The notes beneath the pieces are model-generated. The model was given only the letters and a program-made list of their open reading frames with translations. It ran no database searches and was not told where the DNA came from. A DNA stretch of 64,000 bases. It comes from Acidovorax sp. sif1233 (GTDB taxonomy: Bacteria; Pseudomonadota; Gammaproteobacteria; Burkholderiales; Burkholderiaceae_C). Where the stretch lies: contig NZ_JAHUWZ010000011.1 of assembly GCF_019218755.1 (NCBI RefSeq), positions 48,830 to 112,829 on the forward strand, read 5' to 3'. Position 1 is the first letter of the stretch. Every line of letters starts with the position of its first letter. Positions 1-8,563 of the stretch are shown here, piece after piece. A program made the translations under genes and the position numbers.

Positions 1-1137
1 CTTGCCGATCACATTCTCTGGTCGGCTTACGAAGAACTCATTGGCGTAGATGGCATCGGAATACCCACCGTAGATCTTCGAAGCAGACGGCACACGGACG
101 ATCTCACCCCAACGAGCTTCTTCAGCCTTAGGAGCGCGCTCCTCACGTTTCTGGAATATCAGCAAATCCGTTGTGACGGATGTGCCAGCAATTTCCTTGA
201 ACGTGCCACGAGGCAGGCGCACCGCACTCACCAGCTTTGCTTGCGAGTGCATGTATGCCCGGTGCCCACTTCCGTGCGAGTCCAGGGTTCCGGTCGATGT
301 AATGAACACGACGAGCCCCCCAGGCCGCACCATCTCCAGCGCTTTCGCGATGAAGTAGTTGTGCAGCGAGAAGTTGGCAAAAGGCACGTTGCGCAGCTCG
401 GCCGATTTTTCGTTGCCAAATGGTGGATTGCCTATCACCAGGTCATAGGACCCGGCAGGCAACCGTGCACGCTCGAACTCACCTTGGTGAACCTTCACAC
501 CGTATTGCGAATACATGACCTTCGTCATGCGTGCAGATACGTCATCCAGTTCAACCGCCGTGACGCGACTCTTGCGAGCCAGTTCTTGCGGCATACCACC
601 GATGAAAAAGCCAGACCCACAGGAAGGCTCCAGGATGTTGCCACCCTTGAAACCCAAACGCTGGATAGCTTTCCAAATGGCTTCCACCACCATCAGTGGT
701 GTGTAGTAGGCGTTGAGCGAACTGGCAGTTGCCGATTCGAACTCCTCAGGCGTGAGGAGGCTCTTCAGCTCCTCATGCCTGGCCAGCCAAGCCGTGTCGC
801 TGGTGGCCCCATCGAGCGCCTTGACCAGACCGCCCCAACCTGTGTACAGGCTGAGAATGGCATGCTCTTCAGCGTTTGCGGCGCGGCCTTCTTGCTCCAA
901 CTTGCGCAGGAGTTTGATGGCAGCGATGTTTGCGTCGTACTTCGGCACCGGGGTGCTGATCGAAGCGTGATGCATTGCATCCAGCTTGGGCCAGTGGGCC
1001 TGTTGCTGGACTTCTTGAACGATCTCGTGAGCCGCCACAGTGGATGAGGCGAGCGTTCCAAGAACTTCAATAGGATCTTCATCTGGGCCGAAACCCGGTA
1101 ACCACATGCACGCGTGCGCGACGGGTTTGATCTTCAT
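1..1137 (-). CDS. N-terminal part of a giant DNA methylase/helicase (runs off the window)
   Basis: The frame is open from the ATG at 1137 to the window edge, giving 379 codons. TGGAGG sits just upstream of the start. The motif YTGWGG at residues 98-103 is the hallmark of the very large plasmid and ICE proteins that join an N6-adenine methylase to an SNF2-type helicase. A methylase SAM-binding motif (PSCGSGFF, 171-178) and the catalytic motif NPPF (237-240) follow. The helicase half, if present, lies outside the window. Such proteins are thought to protect incoming DNA from restriction. It is the last gene of the leading-type cluster seen here and carries its own structured leader. Confidence 0.85.
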   Translation of the reverse strand, partial: MKIKPVAHACMWLPGFGPDEDPIEVLGTLASSTVAAHEIVQEVQQQAHWPKLDAMHHASISTPVPKYDANIAAIKLLRKLEQEGRAANAEEHAILSLYTGWGGLVKALDGATSDTAWLARHEELKSLLTPEEFESATASSLNAYYTPLMVVEAIWKAIQRLGFKGGNILEPSCGSGFFIGGMPQELARKSRVTAVELDDVSARMTKVMYSQYGVKVHQGEFERARLPAGSYDLVIGNPPFGNEKSAELRNVPFANFSLHNYFIAKALEMVRPGGLVVFITSTGTLDSHGSGHRAYMHSQAKLVSAVRLPRGTFKEIAGTSVTTDLLIFQKREERAPKAEEARWGEIVRVPSASKIYGGYSDAIYANEFFVSRPENVIGK

Positions 1138-1336
1138 AAATACGCCTCCAGGATGACTCCTGCAGACGCACCAACCCCACTGCGGGGATGGTGCCCCGCA
1201 GGCAGGTTGAAAAAGCCGCTTTCGCGACGTGGATTGCTGTTTTTGTCTCCGGCAGCTCGGAGTTTTTTCACCAAAGCACTACGCAGTGGTGTCGAAATCG
1301 CTTTCTGAAATGGTCCGCTGGACCACTTGAGAAAGC
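1138..1336 (-). promoter_or_regulatory. Modular structured leader of the methylase/helicase gene
   Basis: Reading on the - strand, an inverted repeat (1300-1336, arms GCTTTCT/AGAAAGC) is followed by 16 nt and CGTAGTGC (1276-1283). Next come a GTCGC-GAAA-GCGGC hairpin with T-tract (1215-1228) and a CTGCGGGG/CCCCGCAG hairpin (1180-1201). Finally a long helix (about 1140-1170, 12 of 13 positions paired) engages the TGGAGG ribosome site. The same parts recur upstream of most genes up to 14.9 kb. Confidence 0.65.
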
Positions 1337-1374
1337 ACCCTGACCGAAGTCAGGAGTGCGTGAAGCGCTGTGCG

Positions 1375-1902
1375 TCAGTCGTTCAACTCAGGGCCTTTCA
1401 TCAGGTCATTGAGGAGATCTTTGGCATTGCGCATATAGGGGGAGAGCAACCGAGTAGTGAGGTCAATCACCTTGTTACGCTCATCAACCGTCAGAGTGCC
1501 CGATTCAGCAGCTTTCGCGACGCTGGAGAACTTCGGGTGTTCTGCCAGCGACAGCAGCAGCTCCCGTTCCGCAGCAAGACGCAATGTCAAAGCCTCGGAC
1601 AGTGGACAGTTTTCAGGTTTGGAAACGATCAACTTCGCTGCATCGCGGGCCTTGAACGTTTCCTGAAGGAACAGTTCACGGTCAGCTTCGCCAAGCAGGA
1701 AGGTTTCCTTGCGATCCAGGATCACGCGGTTGATACCGAGAACCTTGAAACGAGGGTCAGAGCGAAGCTGCAAACGTTGCAGGATCTCCGCTTCGTAGGC
1801 AGTGACCACCGGCCGAACATGCATTTCAAATGCCTGTGCCACCAAAACGCGTTCGGCGGCTTCGATCATCTTTGCAGTGAATCCGTTGGGATATGCAGAC
1901 AT
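1375..1902 (-). CDS. Hypothetical plasmid protein, 175 aa
   Basis: The start ATG at 1902 has GGAG six bases upstream, inside a regulatory hairpin. The protein looks soluble and mostly helical, with no signal peptide, membrane segment or cysteine motif, and I do not recognise the family. It lies directly upstream of the methylase/helicase and is separated from it by that gene's own leader. By position it belongs to the establishment-type cluster; its function is unknown. Confidence 0.7.
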   Translation of the reverse strand: MSAYPNGFTAKMIEAAERVLVAQAFEMHVRPVVTAYEAEILQRLQLRSDPRFKVLGINRVILDRKETFLLGEADRELFLQETFKARDAAKLIVSKPENCPLSEALTLRLAAERELLLSLAEHPKFSSVAKAAESGTLTVDERNKVIDLTTRLLSPYMRNAKDLLNDLMKGPELND

Positions 1903-1972
1903 GGGTATCTCCTAAAGGTTGGTGGGAGACACCCCCACAAGGGGATATGTCCCCCTGGGGTTGAATGAGTTG
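1903..1972 (-). promoter_or_regulatory. Structured leader (short form) of the 175-aa gene
   Basis: The leader fills the whole 70-bp gap. It contains the CCCC..GGGG/CCCC..GGGG hairpin (1933-1960) and then a helix at 1903-1934. In that helix GGGT pairs with ACCC and TCTCC pairs with the GGAGA Shine-Dalgarno sequence. The upstream inverted repeat and CGTARTGS motif are missing, so this copy probably acts within a longer transcript. Confidence 0.65.
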
Positions 1973-2293
1973 TCAGCGCTTCAATGACACAAAGCAGTTG
2001 GCAAAGTAGGTGCCGATGTACTTCCCGAAGGAGTCACGGGCATCGAACACTGCTTCTGGCTTGCCTGAAAGCATATTTCTTGTGGTTGCCGCGTACTTCA
2101 CGCCGACCACATGACATTCCAGAAGGGAGTCGGGTACATACAGGCCAGCGGATTTCAACAACTCCACATCGATCACGCCAGTGTTGAACTGGGGGGCCAC
2201 GGTGGAGAGGTGCACATCCTCGTGAGAATGGAACCGGCTGACCAGCTCCTTCGTTGTGAGGACACGGGTGCCGGTGGTTTCAGAAACGTTCAT
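1973..2293 (-). CDS. Hypothetical protein, 106 aa
   Basis: The start MNVSETTG at 2293 was chosen over an upstream ATG because TTTGGAGCACCACC directly precedes it, as in neighbouring leaders. The product is a small soluble protein with no recognised domain, signal peptide or membrane segment. It is probably co-transcribed with the 175-aa gene 70 bp downstream. Function unknown. Confidence 0.65.
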   Translation of the reverse strand: MNVSETTGTRVLTTKELVSRFHSHEDVHLSTVAPQFNTGVIDVELLKSAGLYVPDSLLECHVVGVKYAATTRNMLSGKPEAVFDARDSFGKYIGTYFANCFVSLKR

Positions 2294-2352
2294 GGTGGTG
2301 CTCCAAAGAAGATGGGGCACCCGTCCCCATCGGGATCAAGAGCCCCGGTGGG
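2294..2352 (-). promoter_or_regulatory. Structured leader of the 106-aa gene
   Basis: It contains a CCC..GGG hairpin (2319-2352) and a helix in which GGTGC pairs with the GCACC just after GGAG, burying the ribosome site. It is the start-proximal member of two leader copies in this 423-bp gap. Confidence 0.55.
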
Positions 2353-2379
2353 AAAAAAGAATGGACGGATCTACGCTGC

Positions 2380-2716
2380 GAACAGACGAGGATCAATCGG
2401 GAAAAAGGCGACTATGCCAAGAGCCCCGGAATGGGGTGCGCCAGATGGCGGAAGGTCTCCTGTTGGAGGCCATGACCCATGCGGGACTAGGCCCCGCGTG
2501 GGTTGAAGAAAGACAGACAAGCTGCCAGTGAATTGCTGATTGACTCCCCAGCTAGGAGATCTACAGGCCAGATAACTGCCTCGTTGAATTCTGTGAGTTT
2601 ACCGAAAGGTGGTCCTTTTGGTAAGCCAACGGAGTTGACTTTTTAGGCAGTCCCCTACTTCAGGCCCGAAGGCCTGAAGGATGGATCTGTGGCCACGAGG
2701 AGAGCCCCGCGTGACC
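2380..2716 (-). other. Gene-free stretch with an orphan leader copy
   Basis: No convincing gene is seen in 2353-2716. A second leader copy lies at about 2445-2510. It has a GACCCATGCGGG..CCCCGCGTGGGTT hairpin (2470-2505) and a CTCC/GGAG helix flanked by GGT/ACC, but no start codon at the expected distance. A separate hairpin (2607-2632, TTACC.AAAGG/CCTTT.GGTAA) follows the upstream gene. This looks like a leader whose gene has been lost. Confidence 0.45.
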
Positions 2717-3118
2717 TTATCTGGCCGACACCATTGCGAGCATGGAAGCAGGGCCCCGGTCGAGGAAGAATGCGGCACTTTCGTGCTGCACCGCTTTGGG
2801 GAGGTCTGCCACCGTTGCATCGAAGCGGGTAGCCAGGTCGTATGCGGTCCACCCGTAGGTATTGGACCAAAAGGACGCGTCTTGAGGACGCTTGGTGGTG
2901 CTGACAACGATGTATTCGCCGAAGCATTCGCCCGAGACGTAGGTCTCATTGACGATGGAATCGCGAATGGTTTCATTGACTGCGCGTGCGTCACTGACGC
3001 TCCAGTCGAGCACCTGCCCGTCCGCTTGGAGATGACTTGCAATGTCAGAAGACATCACAGTCGCTGCGCTTTCGGATTCAGCGTCGATGAGCAGTTGCAA
3101 AGTTGCGAGGTAGGCCAT
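2717..3118 (-). CDS. Hypothetical protein, 133 aa
   Basis: The start MAYLATLQ at 3118 was chosen because GGAGA lies five bases upstream; an ATG ten codons earlier has no ribosome site. The protein is acidic and soluble, with one cysteine and no recognised domain. It has its own leader and resembles, in size and setting, the small accessory genes common in plasmid leading regions. Function unknown. Confidence 0.65.
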   Translation of the reverse strand: MAYLATLQLLIDAESESAATVMSSDIASHLQADGQVLDWSVSDARAVNETIRDSIVNETYVSGECFGEYIVVSTTKRPQDASFWSNTYGWTAYDLATRFDATVADLPKAVQHESAAFFLDRGPASMLAMVSAR

Positions 3119-3192
3119 GGATTCTCCGTTGAAGGAAAGTGAGGCCACCTCCCCATCGGGACAGTTGGCCCCGAGGGTTGAAAAATTGGTCT
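3119..3192 (-). promoter_or_regulatory. Structured leader of the 133-aa gene
   Basis: A hairpin pairs CCCATCGGG with CCCCGAGGG (about 3152-3177) and is followed by a CTC/GAG contact with the ribosome site. The helix over the start is weaker than in the other copies. Confidence 0.5.
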
Positions 3193-3387
3193 TCAGTTCT
3201 GACCAGTCATTGGCACGTCCGACACCATCACCTTCGTGATGGGCATTGCTTTCTGTGCGAACGACCCAAACACGTGGTTCAGACGATTGCGAAAATTTCC
3301 CGGCTTGGGGAGAACGACATCCAAACCACGAGGGATCGGCTGCACGTAGGTCAAACCAGCATCCTTGTGTTTTTGAAACGAGATCAT
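3193..3387 (-). CDS. Hypothetical protein, 64 aa
   Basis: The start MISFQKHKD at 3387 is preceded by AAGGAACTCAC, a good ribosome site. The product is a small basic protein with no recognised motif. It lies between the ArdC-like gene and the 133-aa gene, each with its own leader, so it may be made independently. Function unknown. Confidence 0.6.
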   Translation of the reverse strand: MISFQKHKDAGLTYVQPIPRGLDVVLPKPGNFRNRLNHVFGSFAQKAMPITKVMVSDVPMTGQN

Positions 3388-3504
3388 GTGAGTTCCTTGC
3401 AATTGCGCCGGATCGTCACCCCAGCAGAGGTGATATCCCGGCTGGGTTGTAACCCCCTGGTGCCACCATGGCTACCAGGGGTAGTTTGCCGGATCAGCTA
3501 CGCA
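3388..3504 (-). promoter_or_regulatory. Structured leader of the 64-aa gene
   Basis: There are three successive hairpins on the - strand. The first is a very stable CCCCTGGT.GCCA/TGGC.ACCAGGGG stem (about 3444-3474). The second is a CCCAGC/GCTGGG stem. In the third, GTGA..TCC pairs with GGA..TCAC and covers the AAGGA ribosome site. Confidence 0.55.
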
Positions 3505-4392
3505 CTACGCGTTTGCTGACTCAGGTTCGGCCGCGACCTTTTCCGGCTGGGCAAACCCAGCCTTCAAGATGCGGTCGGCTGCAGAGAAGATGCGGCCCGC
3601 ACTTTTCTTGAGCACATCGCGAGAACCCGCATGTGCAAGCCAGTGCTGCACATATCCGCGCGAGTAGTCGAGACCTGGCAGGTTCAACGAAGCGCAGCAG
3701 ATAAATGCGACAGACTCTGCCTCCACTTCCTTGACGGCCTGTGTCAGGTCATCCTCACACACGAAACCCTCCACGACATCCCCATGCAGCTCACAGTGTG
3801 CGAGTTCATGGAAGAGTGTCTTGTGGGGAAATGCGGCGATGGGTGAGACCGCAACACGGCGTTCGGAACTGTATGCATATCCCTGGACGTTGCCATTCAC
3901 TTTTTCGAATGGCTCCATCGTCACCGAGAGATTTCGTAGCGCCAGCGATTGGTCCCACTGAATCTCTGTTTCGGCCTGCTCTTCCACGGCACCAGAAGAC
4001 TCCCCTTGCTCCGCTGCGCGCGGGTCAGGTTGAGTCTGGGCCAAGGAAAACCAGTTGTTGCGCATCACAAAGATGCGTCGGGGCATACCTGGAGGGGTAG
4101 GCTCGTCATCATCGTCCTTGGACTTGCCTTTGCCGTTCACAGTGATCGGCATCCACAGTCCAATGGCCTTCTGGCCCTTCATAACCGAGCGACCCTTCTT
4201 CTTCCAAGCGTTGAAGGACGCGATGGGCCCAATGGGCACACCACGCTCCAGAAGCTGCAGAACAGCAATGATCTGGTTGCCAACGCTGTAGTTGTGGAAG
4301 GCGCTGTAGTAGTCGCCCAACAGGCCTGGTTTTGTCAGGATCGTCTCCAGCAATTCCATCCAGTCAGGGCGCGTTACTTCTTTCTTTTCCAT
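3505..4392 (-). CDS. ArdC-like antirestriction protein with zinc metallopeptidase motif
   Basis: The 295-aa product matches the ArdC layout. The N-terminal part (about 1-100) resembles the ssDNA-binding ArdC N-domain, with the typical YSVGNQ and F..WKK.GR..KGQKA stretch. The C-terminal half carries HELAHCELHG (about 197) plus a downstream EVEAESVAF glutamate, giving an HExxH..E zinc site. ArdC proteins bind incoming ssDNA and protect it from host restriction. The start at 4392 is set by GGAG six bases upstream. Its place in a leader-controlled cluster fits early expression in a recipient. Confidence 0.85.
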   Translation of the reverse strand: MEKKEVTRPDWMELLETILTKPGLLGDYYSAFHNYSVGNQIIAVLQLLERGVPIGPIASFNAWKKKGRSVMKGQKAIGLWMPITVNGKGKSKDDDDEPTPPGMPRRIFVMRNNWFSLAQTQPDPRAAEQGESSGAVEEQAETEIQWDQSLALRNLSVTMEPFEKVNGNVQGYAYSSERRVAVSPIAAFPHKTLFHELAHCELHGDVVEGFVCEDDLTQAVKEVEAESVAFICCASLNLPGLDYSRGYVQHWLAHAGSRDVLKKSAGRIFSAADRILKAGFAQPEKVAAEPESANA

Positions 4393-4597
4393 GGTGATCT
4401 CCGAAAAAACGCGGAGACACCTCCCCCAGCGGAGAGTGCATCCCCGCATGGGTTGATTTACGGCAGCGATTGCTGACGTGTTGAATGCTGCTTTGTCTTG
4501 CGACGAGTGCAGCGGCCTCTCTTGTCCTAGCCATTACGGCAAGGTCAAAAAACCGTCTTTTCCGATGAACTCTGATGGAGAGGCCATGGGAAAAGAT
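4393..4597 (-). promoter_or_regulatory. Complete modular leader of the ardC-like gene
   Basis: The parts in - strand order are an inverted repeat (4555-4597, arms CTTTTCC/GGAAAAG), 16 nt, CGTAATGG (4531-4538), a CAGC-AATC-GCTG hairpin, and a CCCATGCGG/CCGCTGGG hairpin (4423-4452). The last is a helix at 4393-4421 pairing GGTG..CTCCG with CGGAG..CACC, which includes the Shine-Dalgarno sequence. Confidence 0.7.
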
Positions 4598-4679
4598 GGG
4601 GAACGAGCCCCAGTGAAGCCGAAGCTTCACATGGGGTTTGTTTCAAGCTATGTGCAGGGCGAAGCCCTACGCAATAGCG

Positions 4680-5111
4680 TCAATGCACCGGCTCAAATCC
4701 ACCAGTGACTGGAGGAAGTGCGCCATACCCTTCGGTATCTGGTGCAGTTGGCAAAGCACCGAGGCCTGGGGCATGCGAAGCTGCCTTTGCAGGCGCCTTG
4801 CGTGGGGCCTTTGTCTTGGGGGTTTCGAGGGCGGCAAGACGGTCATTCGCTTCTGCGATGAGACGCGACATGTTCGCCATTTCCTCCCCTTGAGCCGCCA
4901 ACAGCTCGATCAGCGCTTTCAGATCATCGGGCTTGGTGGGGCTCTCAAGCGAGGGTTCCTTCTTGGAACTCTCTTCGAGCTTTTGGGACTTGGTGACTGG
5001 AATCACTGCAGGCCGCTTGGGGAACATTGCTTGCACTTTCGTAACAAGCCACTCAAGCAGATAGACCGCAGAACCTGCCAAGGCCATCAAAAACAAGATC
5101 TTCTCGTACAT
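4680..5111 (-). CDS. Single-pass membrane protein with coiled coil, 143 aa
   Basis: The start MYEKILFLMALAG at 5111 is preceded by GGAGATTCACC. Residues about 4-22 form one membrane helix. An amphipathic, probably coiled-coil stretch follows (about 62-100, LKALIELLAAQGEEMANM onward), then a Lys/Pro/Ala-rich tail. The family is not recognised. It lies between the ardC-like gene and nrdJ with its own leader. It could be a membrane-anchored accessory of establishment, but nothing in the sequence fixes a role. Confidence 0.65.
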   Translation of the reverse strand: MYEKILFLMALAGSAVYLLEWLVTKVQAMFPKRPAVIPVTKSQKLEESSKKEPSLESPTKPDDLKALIELLAAQGEEMANMSRLIAEANDRLAALETPKTKAPRKAPAKAASHAPGLGALPTAPDTEGYGALPPVTGGFEPVH

Positions 5112-5315
5112 GGTGAATCTCCACATGCTGCGGAGGCACCATTCCCCAATGGGGGTTGATGCCCCACTGGGTTGAAAAAACGCCAACGATGTTGACGTGA
5201 TAAACGCTGATTCGCCTTGCGGGCGAGGGACAGCAACCTCTTCAAGTCAACACCATTACGGAGTCGAGCAAGGAACTTGAGTTTATCAAAGGATCTTGTC
5301 ATTCAGGGTCCTTTG
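5112..5315 (-). promoter_or_regulatory. Modular leader of the 143-aa membrane protein gene
   Basis: It has an inverted repeat (5287-5315, CAAAGGA/TCCTTTG), 26 nt, CGTAATGG (5253-5260), and a CGTCAAC-ATC-GTTGGCG hairpin with T6. Next is a CCCAGTGGGG/CCCCATTGGG hairpin (5145-5171). The final helix at 5112-5140 pairs GGTG..CTCC with GGAG..CACC over the ribosome site. The spacer is 10 nt longer than in the other copies. Confidence 0.65.
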
Positions 5316-5363
5316 AAAAACTCCCGCCCTCAACGGGCAGGAGTTCCATTCTGGGCGGCAGCG

Positions 5364-8273
5364 CTAGCCGCACGACCCACTATAGCCACAACTGCTGCAC
5401 TGTTCGCCGCCGTTGTATTTCACGAGCTGGAGCCCGCATTCCGGGCACTTTCGCCCGCCTATTGCCTTGCCTGCAAATCGAGCCTCTACATCATCCTGGG
5501 CCACTTCTGGCTTCAAGAAGGCGCTGGCCGTCACAAGACGCCCGTTCTCAGCAAGGATGCCGAGACGCTGGTACCTGTAAAGCAGGAGATCTGCGATGTA
5601 GGCAACAGTCGATGGATAAGAGGCCTGCTTGACGGTGCCTGGCACCTGTGCAAGGAAGTCCCCTTGAGGCTCCTTGTAGGTCCTGAGCTTGCGCAACTTC
5701 ATGCCAATCCACGCAGGGTCGATGATTCTCATGTCGAAAGACAGGAGCTTGCACAACCCGTTGTATGCGGCTGGAAACTCGCCCGCCATCCAGACACTGT
5801 AGGGCCGGTGACTTCCATCAGGCAAATCCAGCTCTTTGACGAACAACTCGAAATCGTCGCCAGTTGCAGGATTCTTGACACTTACCGACCAGGACAACGT
5901 GCCATCGGGTCCCGCCTTCGGCTCCTTGCGGAACATCATCGCGTTGACCAGGCTGGAGTCGCTGTCGTTGGCCAACCACCCGATCTTGTCGGTGTGGTGC
6001 AGCAGGATCTGCGCGAAGGCAGACACCACGCTGGGCATTGTGCGGATTTCACCAGTGGGCGGCATTGCCATCTCGAATGGCTCCCCTTGGCAGCGCTTTA
6101 GGGATTCCAGCTTCATCTTCAGCCACCCGGCATCGTATGAGCGCATATCGACCGAAAGAGTCTTGGCAATAGCGCCAAGGCCCCTTGGAACATCTGCCCC
6201 GTTGACCCAGGTTTCGAACGGATGGGTCACCCCATTCATGTAATGCCCCACCATCACAGCGAAATCGCCTTGGGGGTTCTCCACCATGTAGGTGACGGCT
6301 GGATTGCCATCCAGCATTTGCGGCCTTTCCAACCAGCGCAAGGCACTCATCACCGGCTGCGGTAATGCGTTGATGCTTACGCGGCGGTCCGGGTCGATTT
6401 CAACCACTTCGACGGCCTTTGCAAAGTCCGCTGGCTTTTCCTCGTCATCAAGAGACGTGAGGATCTGGCCAACCTCTGCGTTTGGTCGGTAAGTGGTGAG
6501 CCCCTTCAGCCCTGCGGCCCACGCGTCCAAGTACAGCGACTCGAAATCATCAAAAGCATAGCTCGCCGGCAAATTCACCGTCTTGCTGATCGCCGCGTCC
6601 ACGAAGGGAGCGAGAGCCTTGATCATCTCCAGATGCGCCTCGGCATCAAGGGTCTGGGCTGTTTCGAAGTAGTCTGGCAGCTCGGTACTGTTGCCGCTGA
6701 TGAGCGAATACAGCATGTACGCGGGGTTGAGAACCACGATGTCTTTGTGGGACCCATCCGCCTGCAGCACCTTACGGGAATACTTCATGCTGAACACAGG
6801 CTCCGCACCGCTTGAGCAATTGTTCCCAAACGTCAGACTTCCTGTGCCTGTCGGCGCCAGCGCCAGCAGGTGGCTGTTGCGGATGCCGATTTTGCGGATT
6901 TGACTCTTGAGCTTTTCCGGGAGACGGCTTGCGAAGGTACCCTCGGAGTCGGCCGTAACGCCTTCCAGGTACTTGTCCGCATCGAACAGAGGGAAAGCCC
7001 CCCGCTCCAAAGCGAGCCCCACAGATGCCTCATAGGCCGCATCTCGCATGGTTTCCATCATCTGCGCGGCAAACTCCCGCCCTTCTTCCGAAGAGTAGCG
7101 AATGCCCTGCATGATGAGCGCGTCACCGAGGCCTGTGAAGCCACAGCCGATTCGACGCTTGTTCAAGGCCTCTTGCTCCTGTTGGGGCAACGGCCAAGGG
7201 GTCAGGTCGAGCACATTGTCCAACATGCGCACCAGAACCCCGGTCACTTGCTTGAACTTCTCCCAGTCGAACTCGACAACACCATCCCAGATGGTTGACT
7301 TGACGAAGCGTGGCAGCAGGAGATGCCCAAGATCACAGCACCCATACGCCGGTAACGGCTCTTCACCACAGGGGTTTGTGGCTTCGATCCGCTCACAATA
7401 GCGAAGGTTGTTGTCCGTGTTCATGTGGTCAATGAAAACCACACCTGGCTCAGCCCGTGTGTACGTGGCGAGCATGATCTTTCCATACAGCTCTTTGGCC
7501 TGAATGGTCCGGTATACCCACTTCCCGTCATCGCGCTGATAAGCACCAGCGGCAATCTGCACAGGTGATGGCTTGGCGGAATGCACCAGGTCAAATGGCT
7601 TGTCGTGAACAACCGCGTGCATCAGTGCATCTGTCATCCCCACTGAGAGGTTGAAGTTGCTCATTGGCCTACGGTTGTACGGGATGTTTGGATCATCGAC
7701 CTTCTTGCAGTCAATGAAGTCCAGAATGTCTGGGTGATCGCATCGCAGGATGCCCATTTGAGCCCCACGTCGCGCACCTGCAGAAATCACGGTACCGCAC
7801 ATGGAGTTGAAGGTGTCCATGTAGCTCAGCGGACCGCTGGCCAAGCTCTGGGTTCCATTGATCCAAGAGCCCTTCGGGCGGATTCTGCTGAAGTCGTATC
7901 CGACGCCACCACCCAGGCGCATTGTTTCTGCTGCCTGAGCAAGAGCGCCCATGATGCTCGGAACTCCGTCAACCTCTTCGGTCATGGAGTCACCAATCGG
8001 TTGAACAAAGCAGTTCACCCAAGTGGTCCGTGTTCCTTCGATCCCGGCAGAGGCGTTGATGCGTCCACCGAGAATCGTGTAATTGAGGGCATCCCGGAAC
8101 AGAGGTTCGTACACATCGGGTTCAGCCTCGTTTTTGGCGAGTGCCTTTGCAATACGGTCGAGCACCTGTTCGGGTGTTGCCTCTTCGCCGCGAGCATACT
8201 TTTCGAGCAGCAACGCGAGCGAGTAGTCTTGAATCTGCACACCCATGCGGGTGACTGTTTCCATTTCCATCAT
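5364..8273 (-). CDS. nrdJ: Adenosylcobalamin-dependent (class II) ribonucleotide reductase
   Basis: The 969-aa protein reduces ribonucleotides to deoxyribonucleotides using coenzyme B12. Visible signatures are NCFVQPIGDSM (87-97), NPCGEE (300-305), PTGTGS (474-479) with NNCSSG, and a C-terminal CPECG..CSSCGYSGSCG zinc/redox tail. The length fits the long NrdJ form. AAGGAG precedes two consecutive ATGs (8273 and 8270); either could be the start. A chromosome normally supplies this enzyme. Its presence among establishment genes suggests a dNTP boost for second-strand synthesis after transfer, which is inference. Confidence 0.93.
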   Translation of the reverse strand: MMEMETVTRMGVQIQDYSLALLLEKYARGEEATPEQVLDRIAKALAKNEAEPDVYEPLFRDALNYTILGGRINASAGIEGTRTTWVNCFVQPIGDSMTEEVDGVPSIMGALAQAAETMRLGGGVGYDFSRIRPKGSWINGTQSLASGPLSYMDTFNSMCGTVISAGARRGAQMGILRCDHPDILDFIDCKKVDDPNIPYNRRPMSNFNLSVGMTDALMHAVVHDKPFDLVHSAKPSPVQIAAGAYQRDDGKWVYRTIQAKELYGKIMLATYTRAEPGVVFIDHMNTDNNLRYCERIEATNPCGEEPLPAYGCCDLGHLLLPRFVKSTIWDGVVEFDWEKFKQVTGVLVRMLDNVLDLTPWPLPQQEQEALNKRRIGCGFTGLGDALIMQGIRYSSEEGREFAAQMMETMRDAAYEASVGLALERGAFPLFDADKYLEGVTADSEGTFASRLPEKLKSQIRKIGIRNSHLLALAPTGTGSLTFGNNCSSGAEPVFSMKYSRKVLQADGSHKDIVVLNPAYMLYSLISGNSTELPDYFETAQTLDAEAHLEMIKALAPFVDAAISKTVNLPASYAFDDFESLYLDAWAAGLKGLTTYRPNAEVGQILTSLDDEEKPADFAKAVEVVEIDPDRRVSINALPQPVMSALRWLERPQMLDGNPAVTYMVENPQGDFAVMVGHYMNGVTHPFETWVNGADVPRGLGAIAKTLSVDMRSYDAGWLKMKLESLKRCQGEPFEMAMPPTGEIRTMPSVVSAFAQILLHHTDKIGWLANDSDSSLVNAMMFRKEPKAGPDGTLSWSVSVKNPATGDDFELFVKELDLPDGSHRPYSVWMAGEFPAAYNGLCKLLSFDMRIIDPAWIGMKLRKLRTYKEPQGDFLAQVPGTVKQASYPSTVAYIADLLLYRYQRLGILAENGRLVTASAFLKPEVAQDDVEARFAGKAIGGRKCPECGLQLVKYNGGEQCSSCGYSGSCG

Positions 8274-8538
8274 CGACTCCTTTTTGTGTGAGGCTGAGAA
8301 CAAACCCATCAGGGCTTCCCGAAAACCTCTTGAAAGAGACCTTCGGGAAGCCCTGAATGGGTCGTGCTGTCCTCGACACCACACCAGGAGCAAAAGCTAT
8401 TGCGCAAGCGCAAAAGCCAGCCGGTGGGAACCGCTGGCTACGTCTGGTTTTGACTTCTCCAGAAAAGAAGATGAATCCCGGTCATAGACACGAGATATCA
8501 AGACTTTCCACATCGCACTTCGAATGCGATCTGGAAAG
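8274..8538 (-). promoter_or_regulatory. Long structured leader of nrdJ
   Basis: An inverted repeat at 8504-8538 pairs CTTTCCA.ATCGCA with TGCGAT.TGGAAAG. It is followed by 16 nt and CTATGACC (8480-8487), a relaxed version of the shared motif. A GCCAGCGG/CCGGCTGGC hairpin lies in the middle. A very strong helix at 8305-8361 (AGGGCTTCCCGAA with its complement, extended by CCCAT/ATGGG) sits about 30 nt before the ribosome site. No cobalamin-riboswitch core was recognised. Confidence 0.55.
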
Positions 8539-8540
8539 CC

Positions 8541-8556
8541 CGCCCCCGAGGGGGCG
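8541..8556 (-). terminator. Hairpin after the 96-aa gene
   Basis: A CGCCCCC/GGGGGCG stem lies immediately past the stop codon of the 96-aa gene. A short T-containing stretch follows on the - strand. It is a possible weak terminator or 3' end stabiliser. Confidence 0.4.
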
Positions 8557-8563
8557 AGATTCC

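Noticed and set aside
8274..8538. Cobalamin riboswitch before the B12-dependent nrdJ
   Set aside because: I looked for a B12-box-like core and the usual multi-stem layout and did not find it. The hairpins match the local leader family better. A covariance-model search would settle it.
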